64,000 nucleotides of DNA, from the NCBI GenBank assembly GCA_022826005.1, contig JAJDVT010000063.1:124001-188000 (forward strand). Reading direction: 5' to 3'. The translations under genes were made by a program, and so were the position numbers. Positions 1 to 8,438 of the stretch are shown here, piece by piece. This DNA comes from Gemmatimonadota bacterium (GTDB lineage: Bacteria; Gemmatimonadota; Gemmatimonadetes; Longimicrobiales; Gaopeijiaceae). The stretch's first letter is position 1. Each line of letters begins with the position of its first letter. The notes under the pieces are model-generated. The model ran no database searches. It was not told where the DNA came from and saw nothing but the letters and a program-made list of their open reading frames with translations.

Positions 1-413
1 TTGTCTCCCACGTAGTAGGATCCGGCCAGCGCCAGTCCGAGATCGCGGGCGGCCCGGCGGTACAGCACCGGGCTGGGCTTGCGGCAGGTGGTTTCCGGGT
101 CGCCGCCGGGAGCGTCGGTGCAGAAGTACGTGGCGTCGATGGTGACTCCGGCCCGCTCAAGCTGAAGATCCGTCTCGGCGGCCACCCGCCGGTAGTCGGC
201 GAGGGTGTAGAGGCCGCGGCCGATGCCGGATTGGTTGGTGACCACGACCAGGGCGAACCCGAGGGCGCGCAGGCGGGTCAGCGCCTCCGGAGAACCCGGG
301 ATGAGGGTGACATCGGCAGGATCCGCAATGTAGTGCCGGTCTTCGATGATCGTGCCGTCGCGGTCCGCGAACACCGCCCGGCGACCACCTCGCACAACGG
401 GAGTTCCTCGCAC
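1..413 (-). CDS. gmhB: D-glycero-D-manno-heptose 1,7-bisphosphate 7-phosphatase-like HAD hydrolase (C-terminus cut off by window edge)
   Basis: HAD-superfamily phosphatase of the GmhB/HisB-N type, expected to remove the 7-phosphate of heptose bisphosphate in the cytoplasm during ADP-heptose synthesis for lipopolysaccharide. Reading leftwards from 413 I see the nucleophile motif FADRDGTI, the second motif VVTNQSGIGRG, a zinc-loop-like CRKPSP and the start of the last motif YYVGD, where the window ends. The remaining C-terminus is outside. Start candidates are GTG at 413 or GTG at 395 (shortly before FADRDGTI). The gene lies in the same frame as selA and just after its TAG stop, so the two are probably co-transcribed. 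The first HAD motif usually reads FLDRDGT, so FADRDGT is a mild deviation. A histidinol-phosphatase role is possible but less likely without histidine genes beside it. Confidence 0.85.
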   Translation of the reverse strand, partial: MRGTPVVRGGRRAVFADRDGTIIEDRHYIADPADVTLIPGSPEALTRLRALGFALVVVTNQSGIGRGLYTLADYRRVAAETDLQLERAGVTIDATYFCTDAPGGDPETTCRKPSPVLYRRAARDLGLALAGSYYVGD

Positions 414-419
414 GGGACG

Positions 420-1858
<1,439 letters not shown>

Positions 1859-1862
<4 letters not shown>

Positions 1863-3703
1863 CGGCCGGAAGAGCCGCGGCCCGGGCGGGAGCGGCGCCA
1901 GGGCGGACGGCTGCCACTCCGCGTTGCCAGAGCGTTCCCGCGTGACCGAGCCACTGGCGACACCCGGACCCTTCGTGGCGGGCCGGCATCCGGATTGGTC
2001 ATGGCACCCGGCGGGGGCTTGTCCGGAACGGCCAGCGCGTCCGGGGGTGTCGACGTATCCGGCCGCGTCGGAGTGTCAGGCGGCGCCAGCGGGTCAGGCG
2101 GGGTCAGAGTATCCGGCGGGGTTAGAGTATCAGGCGGCGTCAGCGTGTCGCCCGCGGCAGCGGAATCGCCGGGAATTCCGGGTTCCATCGCCTCTGCGGA
2201 ATCCCCGGCCTCGACCGTGCTGTCCTCCACCTCCTCCGGCGGCGGCAGCGGACGCATCAGGGTGTCCACCCCGTCGCCCCCGCCGGTCCCATGGATGTTG
2301 ACGGCCCCCGCCACGCTCGCCGCGTACCGGACGCCCTGCGGCAGCTCTTCGTCCAGTACGCCCACCAAAGTGCGTGACGGAATGATCAGCCCCGACAGTC
2401 CGACGGGGATATCCAGCGAGTCGGCGGCCGCGTCCCCGCCCGCTTCGGGCGCCTCGGGGTCCGGCGGCTGGGCCCCGGGATCCGGGGGGTCGGGCTGCTG
2501 CGGATCTCCGGCCCCCGCACCGGCAGCCGAGTCGGGCTCCTCGGCGGCCGCTTCCACCGAGTCCTCCCGGGCCGCCTGCCAGCGGGTGTACTCATGCTCC
2601 TGGAAGAAGCGGACGCCGATCGTGTCCCACATCACGATCACCGGCAGCGGCTCCATCAGCCGTTCGGCGAGGAGCGAATCCAGGAGCTGTGCGGCGCCGA
2701 GCGAATCCAGTTCCTCCGCCCCGGCAAGCGAGTCGGCCACCTGCGCGGCCGCGAGGGAATCCACGGCCCGGGCAATCGCCACGGAATCCGTGTACCGGGC
2801 GGCGGCCTCCGGGTCCAGCATCAGGAAGCGGGGTGGGCCGGCGGCCAGCGAGTCCTCCGCCGCCTCCGCCGTGTCCGGGTCCGGGGCGATGACCAGCTGC
2901 CCGGTGAAGGTTTCGCCGGAGACGGTGGGCTCGAGGTAGTCGTCGAACTCGAACCGGAGCGTCAGGGAATCGACGATGTCCACCCGGGCCAGCCGCGGCG
3001 GGGTGGTGTCGGGCTCGATCAGGCTGAGGATGCTGAAGCCGGTGTCCGGGGCAGTGGCCAGTTCGCCGGCCACGAAGGCGGCCTGCGGCTCGACCGAGCC
3101 CACCTCGCGGTCCCGGTTGCGGTCCTGCCAGCCACCGACCTCGTACGCGCCGCCCGGGACAAAGCGGAGCGAGAACACGCCGGCGGAATCGCTCACGTTC
3201 CAGTGGACCAGCGTGTCGCCGTCCTGGACGAAGCGCGCTTCCACCCGCACGTCCCGCACCGCCCGGCCGGTCACGCGGTCCTCCACCATCCCCGCCACCA
3301 CGTTGGGGACGAACTCCGGGCCGGTGGAGAGGACGAGGTCGAAGGCGTCGCGGAGGTTGTTGCCGAACATGTCGTTGACGACCGGCAGGATGGTGATGCG
3401 GTAGATCCGGTTCGGGAGCAGGCCTTCCTCCAGGTGGATGGCGATCCCGTCGCGGCGGTGCCGGACCCGGACCCGCCCGGCCGATGGCGATACGACCACC
3501 GCTTCGTTCAGCGTGCCGCCCGCCGCGCGTTCACTGATCCGTTCGCTGAAGCGGATGAAGATGTCGCGCAGGCCGGGCTCGACCACCGCGAAGGTGTCCG
3601 GCACGGTCTCGACTACGTACGGCGGGAAGCGGTCCTCGGGCCCGCCCGGTGGCATCTCGAGCTGGGCGCAGGCGGCAAGCAGGAGGGCGAGCAGGGCGGG
3701 CAT
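1859..3703 (-). CDS. Ig-like-domain lipoprotein (SbsA Ig-like / Big_5 type)
   Basis: Predicted outer-envelope lipoprotein. The chosen ATG at 3703 gives MPALLALLLAACAQ, a short lipoprotein signal with cysteine in a LAAC lipobox; open sequence further upstream has no start codon for some distance and overlaps the end of valS. After the signal come PPGGPEDRFPP and an Ig-like segment containing DIFIRFSERI and NRIYRITI, typical of bacterial Ig-like domains that read 'functional form of a parameter after loading'. A carboxypeptidase-regulatory-like fold (VAGMVEDRVTGRAVRDVRVE) follows. Residues in the centre are rich in Asp-Ser-Leu repeats, and near the C-terminus lies an 18-bp tandem repeat coding DTLTPP-like hexads. 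The last 45 residues are Arg-rich and look non-structural; an indel in the repeat cannot be excluded. Function unknown; likely an exported surface protein. It is followed directly by selA. Confidence 0.75.
2047..2154 (-). repeat. Six tandem 18-bp units inside the lipoprotein gene
   Basis: Six contiguous 18-bp units (2047-2064, 2065-2082, 2083-2100, 2101-2118, 2119-2136, 2137-2154) differ by a few bases each and encode degenerate hexads such as DTLTPP, DPLAPP and DTPTRP on the minus strand. The unit length is a multiple of three, so copy-number change would keep the frame. Likely a flexible Pro-rich linker that varies in length between strains. Confidence 0.85.
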
Positions 3704-3810
3704 GAGCCGCCGGTCCCGCCGAGAGCGGCGCGGGGCGGCCCGGACAGGTCGGCCTTCACGGATTCCGGCGAGGTGCCGGCCGCGATTCCACCGGGCGCCA
3801 CCGTCCGCTG

Positions 3811-6591
3811 TCACCCCTGGCTCCCCCGCAAGGATGTCAACTTCTCTTGTAATTTTGTAAACTGTACTTGACATGATGCGAGCTTTTCGCGCTCGCGTTC
3901 GACCACGGGAGCCGGCGCCCGGGTCACGAAGTTCTCGTTGGCCAGCTTCGCTCGCAGCCCCTTCAGCCGCCCCTCCAGCCGCCCGGTCTCGCGCTCGAGC
4001 CGCACCAGCTCGCGCTCAACGTCGATGACTCCGGCGAGCGGCAGGAACAACTCGGTGCCGTCGTGCAGGACCGCGCTCGCGCCGATCGTGCCCGCAGCCG
4101 GCGGCGCCGACTCGACCGTCCCGATCCGCGCGAGCCGCCTGAGCATCTCGCCGTGGCCGCGGGCCCGCGCCGGTCCCCCGCCCCCGGTCACGTGTACCGC
4201 CACCTCGCGCCCCTCGCCCACGCCGTACTCCTTGCGCATTCCGCGGACGCTGACGACCAGGTCGCGCAGCCAGTCGAAGTCGGCCTCGGCCCGGTCGTCC
4301 ACGAGCGCCGATGCTTCCTCCGGCCAGCGGGCGACGATGAGCGGAGTGTCGCGTCCATCGCCGTGGGCCGGCGTGCCCGCCCCCGGCAGCAACCCCCACA
4401 GCTCTTCGGTCACGAAGGGGACCATGGGGTGCAGGAGCCGGCAGATCGTATCCAGAACGTGCAGCAGCACCGCGCGGGCGGCGTCGCGGCCGGGACCGCC
4501 GGGGCGAAGGCGGTGCTTGACGCACTCCAGGTACCAGTCGGCGAACTCGCCGCGGAAGAAGTCGCGCAGCACCTCGGCGGCGCCGTGGATGCGGAAGCCG
4601 TCCAGCTCCTCGCCGGTGCGCCGGATCGCGCGCTGTTGCCGCGAGAGGATCCAGCGGTCCTCGAGGGCGAGGTCGCCGGTGACTTCGGACAGCGCGGGCA
4701 CCGGCTCGTCTCCCAGGCTCATCAGCGCGAAACGGCCGGCGTTCCAGAGCTTGTTGACGAAGTTGCGCCCCGGGGAGAAGGCGGCCTCCAGGTCCTCGTG
4801 GTCGAGGCGGATGTCGGCGCCCACCCCCGCGCTGGCGATCAGCGTGAAGCGCAGCGCGTCGGCCCCGTAGAGGTCCACCACCTCGAGCGGGTCGATCCCG
4901 TTGCCGAGCGACTTCGACATCTTGCGGCCCTGGATGTCGCGCACGGTGCCGTGCAGGTAGACCCGCCGGAAGGGCTCGGCGCCCATCGCGTGGTACCCCG
5001 ACATGATCATGCGGGCCACCCAGAAGAAGAGGATCTCGGGCGCGGTGGAGAGCGTGTGGCCCGGGTAGAAGGCCCCGAGGTCGCGCGTGCGCTCCGGCCA
5101 CCCGAAGACCGAGAAGGGCCACAGCCACGACGAGAACCAGGTGTCGAGCACGTCGGGGTCCTGCTCCAGTTCGGCGCTGCCGCACTCGTCGCAGCGGTCG
5201 GGGTCCTCCCGGCAGGCCATCACCGCGCCGCAATCGCCACAGTACCACACCGGGATCCGGTGGCCCCACCAGAGCTGCCGCGAGATGCACCAGTCGCGGA
5301 TGTTCTCCATCCAGTGCTCGTAGACGCGGGTCCAGCGGTCCGGGACGAAGGTGATGGTGCCGTCCCGGGAGCCTTGCAGCGCCGGACGCGCGAGCGGCCC
5401 CATGCGCACGAACCACTGCTCGCTGAGGCGCGGCTCGACGACCGTGTCGCAGCGGTAGCAGGCCGGGACGGCGTGGTCGTGGTCGTCGGTGCCCGCCAGG
5501 AGTCCGAGGCGGTCCAGCGCGGCCACCACCGCCGTGCGGGCGTCTTCGCGCGGGAGTCCCCGGAAGGCGGCGGGCGCGTTCTCGTTCATCACGGCCCGAT
5601 CCGTCATGACGTTGAGGAGCGCGAGGCCGGTGCGCGACGCGATCTCGAAGTCGTTGGGGTCGTGGGCGGGCGTCACCTTCACCATCCCCGTCCCGAACTC
5701 GGCGCTCACGTAGCGGTCGGCGACGAGGGGGATGGTGCGCCCCGTGAGGGGGAGGTCGACGGTGGCGCCGATGAGGGAGCCGTAACGGGGGTCTGCGGGG
5801 TTCACGGCCACCCCGGTGTCGCCGAGCATCGTCTCGGGACGCGTGGTCGACACGGTCAGGTGCCAGCGGCCGTCGGGGAGCTGGCCCACCGCTTCGGCGC
5901 CGGCAGCGCGGGCGGCCGCGGCGGCCTCCTCGTGCCCGGGCGCCAGCGGGTAGCGGATGTGCCAGAGGGATCCGCGCACCTCCGCGCCTTCGGCCTCCTC
6001 ATTCGACAACGCGGTCAGGCAGCGCGGACACCAGTTGATGATGTACTCGCCCCGGTAGATCAGGCCGTCCTCGTAGAGCCGGACGAAGATCTCGCGCACC
6101 GCGCGCGACAGCCCCTCGTCGAGGGTGAACCGGGTCCGGCCCCAGTCGCAGCTGCAGCCGATCGACTTGAGCTGGTTCAGGATGCGGTCGCCGGTGTCGC
6201 GCACGTGCTCCCACACGCGCTCGACGAATGCTCCCCGGCCGAGGTCGTGGCGGGTCTTCCCCTCGGCGGCCAGGCGCTTCTCGACGACGTTCTGGGTCGC
6301 GATCCCGGCGTGGTCCGTGCCCGGGACCCACAGCGTCACGCGCCCCTGCATCCTGCGCCAGCGGATCAGCACGTCCTGGATGGTGTTGTTGAGGCCGTGA
6401 CCCATGTGCAGCACCGAGGTCACGTTGGGCGGAGGAATCACGATCACGTAGGGATTCCCGCCCTGCTCCACGTCGCGCGCCGCAGCCCCGAAGTGGCCGC
6501 CCTCCTCCCATATGCGGAGGATGCGTGACTCGACCGACCGGGGGTCGAAGGTCTTGGGGAGCGATCCTCCCCGCGAACGTTCGGGCTGCAA
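3811..6591 (-). CDS. valS: Valyl-tRNA synthetase
   Basis: Class I aminoacyl-tRNA synthetase that charges tRNA(Val) in the cytoplasm. PPPNVTSVLHMGHGLN holds the HIGH motif (HMGH, about residues 62-65) and GRKMSKSLGN the KMSKS motif (about residue 555). Between them is the editing CP1 domain (TTRPETMLGDTGVAVNP) and a four-cysteine insert (CGDC ... CDEC, about residues 450-470) seen in many bacterial ValRS. The C-terminal coiled-coil arm (VDVERELVRLERETGRLEG) is present. Total 926 residues is usual. The start is TTG at 6591, directly after the TAG of the TonB-like gene. The last about 20 codons (SCQVQFTKLQEKL) are coded by an AT-rich island quite unlike the rest of the gene, so the C-terminus may be element-derived. 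Confidence 0.97.
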   Translation of the reverse strand: MQPERSRGGSLPKTFDPRSVESRILRIWEEGGHFGAAARDVEQGGNPYVIVIPPPNVTSVLHMGHGLNNTIQDVLIRWRRMQGRVTLWVPGTDHAGIATQNVVEKRLAAEGKTRHDLGRGAFVERVWEHVRDTGDRILNQLKSIGCSCDWGRTRFTLDEGLSRAVREIFVRLYEDGLIYRGEYIINWCPRCLTALSNEEAEGAEVRGSLWHIRYPLAPGHEEAAAAARAAGAEAVGQLPDGRWHLTVSTTRPETMLGDTGVAVNPADPRYGSLIGATVDLPLTGRTIPLVADRYVSAEFGTGMVKVTPAHDPNDFEIASRTGLALLNVMTDRAVMNENAPAAFRGLPREDARTAVVAALDRLGLLAGTDDHDHAVPACYRCDTVVEPRLSEQWFVRMGPLARPALQGSRDGTITFVPDRWTRVYEHWMENIRDWCISRQLWWGHRIPVWYCGDCGAVMACREDPDRCDECGSAELEQDPDVLDTWFSSWLWPFSVFGWPERTRDLGAFYPGHTLSTAPEILFFWVARMIMSGYHAMGAEPFRRVYLHGTVRDIQGRKMSKSLGNGIDPLEVVDLYGADALRFTLIASAGVGADIRLDHEDLEAAFSPGRNFVNKLWNAGRFALMSLGDEPVPALSEVTGDLALEDRWILSRQQRAIRRTGEELDGFRIHGAAEVLRDFFRGEFADWYLECVKHRLRPGGPGRDAARAVLLHVLDTICRLLHPMVPFVTEELWGLLPGAGTPAHGDGRDTPLIVARWPEEASALVDDRAEADFDWLRDLVVSVRGMRKEYGVGEGREVAVHVTGGGGPARARGHGEMLRRLARIGTVESAPPAAGTIGASAVLHDGTELFLPLAGVIDVERELVRLERETGRLEGRLKGLRAKLANENFVTRAPAPVVEREREKLASCQVQFTKLQEKLTSLRGSQG
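3838..3877. other. AT-rich island with TGTCAAGTACAGTTTAC core, inside the 3' end of valS
   Basis: A sharply AT-rich stretch in a high-GC window. On the minus strand, 3873 to 3857 reads TGTCAAGTACAGTTTAC, matching 14 of 17 positions with TGTCATGTCCAGTATAC at 43653-43637 inside the dispersed repeat. It codes for the end of ValS and lies about 140 bp upstream of the Ig-like lipoprotein start, so it could also carry a promoter for the lipoprotein-selA-gmhB genes (it contains TTGACA on the minus strand). Confidence 0.55.
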
Positions 6592-6599
6592 GAGTGCTT

Positions 6600-7457
6600 C
6601 TACCGTGGACCCGGCCGGCTGAAGGTCGTGTCCGGTTTTGCCGTGGGCGGGGCCTTCGCCCTGGCTGCCTCCTCCTCCGCGCGCCGCTCCTCACGGCGCT
6701 TCCGCATGGCCTCCATGCGCTCGCGCCAGCTCTGCCGGGCCGCCAGCGTACCCGCCGCGCGCTGGATGTCGTTCATGCGAAAGGCCATTTCGGCGCGCTC
6801 GCCGCTGTAGTCGTAGGGAACGCCGAAGCTGAAGGGCAGCGGGACGGAGATGTCGCCGAGGTGGATCATCCCCGGGGACAGTCCCCAGCGCTTGCCGTCC
6901 TCGTCGGTGTAGGTCCAGTCCATGGCCCGCGAGAGGGCCTGGGCCTCCGCCAGGGCGGAGTCGTTCCCCTCCGCGATCAGCGTAGCGATCCGGATCGCGA
7001 GGATCTGCTCGGGGGCCGGCTCCAGGAGCTGTGGATCGACAGGCTCCCAGAGGCGCGGGTCGCCGGCGCCGAGCCTGAGGCGCTCCACCGCGCTGCGGTA
7101 ACGATCCGGGAGGAACAGGTCGATTTCGGGCGCGATTTCGGGCCCGGTCACGTCGACTTCCGGCGCGGAGACCTCCTCGGCGGGCGTCGGTTCTTCCGGG
7201 GTGGAGGTCTCCGGGGTCTCCACGGTAATGATCTGGACGACCTCCATGACGTCGGGTTCGATAGCCGGCGGCGAAACCGGGACCATGATCACATCGGGAA
7301 CGGAGACCCGGACCAGCGAAGAGTAGAAGAGGATCACCAGGAGGTGCAGGGCCAGTGACACGCCCAGCCCGGCCAGTACAGGCACCGGCCTCAGCCCGCT
7401 GCGGGGGCGTCTGGCCTCCGGAGGTGCTGCATGCTGTTGTCGTGCGATTGGCGTCAT
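6600..7457 (-). CDS. TonB-like single-pass membrane protein of unknown function
   Basis: 285-residue protein with an N-terminal Arg-rich cytoplasmic stretch, one membrane helix (VPVLAGLGVSLALHLLVILF, about residues 25-45) and an acidic Pro/Glu/Thr-rich segment (TPETSTPEEPTPAEEV), an N-terminal plan seen in TonB-type energy transducers. The C-terminal half is not a recognisable TonB domain; it ends in an Arg/Glu coiled coil (RMEAMRKRREERRAEEE). ATG 7457 is chosen because AGGAG lies 8 bases upstream and the reading would otherwise overlap the FAH gene. It sits between the FAH gene and valS with gaps of 19 and 8 bases, so co-transcription is likely. I do not recognise a specific family; periplasm-spanning structural or transducer role is only inference. 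Confidence 0.7.
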   Translation of the reverse strand: MTPIARQQHAAPPEARRPRSGLRPVPVLAGLGVSLALHLLVILFYSSLVRVSVPDVIMVPVSPPAIEPDVMEVVQIITVETPETSTPEEPTPAEEVSAPEVDVTGPEIAPEIDLFLPDRYRSAVERLRLGAGDPRLWEPVDPQLLEPAPEQILAIRIATLIAEGNDSALAEAQALSRAMDWTYTDEDGKRWGLSPGMIHLGDISVPLPFSFGVPYDYSGERAEMAFRMNDIQRAAGTLAARQSWRERMEAMRKRREERRAEEEAARAKAPPTAKPDTTFSRPGPR

Positions 7458-7476
7458 CCGGTTTCTCCTGGGCGCC

Positions 7477-8115
7477 TCACCGGTCGGGCGCGAGGGTGTC
7501 TCCTCCTTCGACCGGATTGCGTACCGCGGAGCCGCAGGAGAGCGCCACTTCGACGACATCTCCGGGGGACACGGGTCCGACGCCCTCCGGCGTTCCGGTC
7601 GCGATCAGGTCTCCGGCCTCGAGGGTCATGACGTGGGATATGAAGCTCACCAGGTGACGCGGCGAAAACACCATCTGCGAAGCGTCAGCCCGCTGGCGCA
7701 CCTCCCCGTTGACCCTCGTGGTCACGGTCAGCCTTTCTGGTAGGACAGCCGATGCATCGACAACGTTGCCTACCGGGCAGAACGTATCGAACCCCTTGGA
7801 CCGGGTCCACTGGCCGTCGCTGCGCTGCAGGTCGCGCGCGGTCACGTCGTTGAGCGCGACCACTCCGCTCACATGCGACCACGCTTCGCTCTCGGCGACG
7901 CGGCGGCAACGGTTCCCGATGACCAGCCCGATTTCGCCCTCGTAGTCGACACGGCCCGCATCCGGGGGAACGCGGATCGGCTCACCGTCCGCCACAAGGG
8001 CCGAGGGCGGCTTGAGAAAGATCAGGGGCTCGGCGGGAACGTCGTTGCCCAGTTCGGCGGCGTGATCCGCGTAGTTGCGCCCCACGCAGACGATCTTGCC
8101 GGGCGCGGGAGTCAA
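7477..8115 (-). CDS. Fumarylacetoacetate hydrolase (FAH) family protein
   Basis: Compact 212-residue member of the FAH superfamily (acylpyruvase / 2-keto acid hydrolase or oxaloacetate decarboxylase type, like YcgM/FAHD1). Seen: IVCVGRNYADHAAELGN at the N-terminus, the metal-binding YEGEIGLVIG (two Glu), the ALNDVTARDLQ aspartate, SKGFDTFCPVG with the catalytic Lys, and the C-terminal GDLIATGTPEGVGP signature. All expected metal ligands (E, E, D) are present. The start is TTG at 8115, four bases after the stop of the small membrane gene, and the alignment to family N-termini supports it. Substrate cannot be told from the sequence. Confidence 0.9.
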   Translation of the reverse strand: MTPAPGKIVCVGRNYADHAAELGNDVPAEPLIFLKPPSALVADGEPIRVPPDAGRVDYEGEIGLVIGNRCRRVAESEAWSHVSGVVALNDVTARDLQRSDGQWTRSKGFDTFCPVGNVVDASAVLPERLTVTTRVNGEVRQRADASQMVFSPRHLVSFISHVMTLEAGDLIATGTPEGVGPVSPGDVVEVALSCGSAVRNPVEGGDTLAPDR

Positions 8116-8118
8116 ACC

Positions 8119-8316
8119 CTACCCGGCCTTCCGGGTGTGGATCCAGGTGCCGATCACCGTGCCCAGACCCGCGATGGCGAGGAAGCCCGTGATCACCGAC
8201 CACCAGAACCCGACATCCGAGTGCCCTTGCGACCACCCCAGCAACGCTGTCTGCGAGGCGCGCGCGGCCAGGGAAAGGAGGAAGATTCCAGCCAGAAAAC
8301 CGAGTGCCTTCTTCAT
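8119..8316 (-). CDS. Small two-helix membrane protein (65 aa)
   Basis: 65-residue protein beginning MKKALGFLAGIFLLSLAARA, a helix or signal-like segment, followed by a second hydrophobic helix (FWWSVITGFLAIAGLGTVIG) and a short basic tail (WIHTRKAG). Lys-Lys after Met and clean hydrophobic blocks argue it is a real gene. ATG at 8316 has GGGAA just upstream. Probably co-transcribed with the FAH gene. No family recognised. Confidence 0.6.
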   Translation of the reverse strand: MKKALGFLAGIFLLSLAARASQTALLGWSQGHSDVGFWWSVITGFLAIAGLGTVIGTWIHTRKAG

Positions 8317-8438
8317 GCCTGTTCCCGGGTCAGGTTGGGGTTGTGGTGGAGCGGACCTCGGATGTCCGCCGAGGCGCTGTTATGAATCTACCGGCATGGT
8401 GCCCGGGAACAAGACGGGCGGCGCGCGGCCGCGCCGGT
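8317..8438. other. Intergenic region with a hairpin and a long-range inverted repeat
   Basis: 122 bp between the dinG stop and the small membrane gene. CCTCGG (8356-8361) and CCGAGG (8369-8374) can form a 6-bp hairpin with a 7-base loop, without a T tract. TGTTCCCGGG (8320-8329) is an exact inverted copy of CCCGGGAACA (8402-8411). Could hold the dinG terminator or an operator for the downstream gene; neither is proven. Confidence 0.35.
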
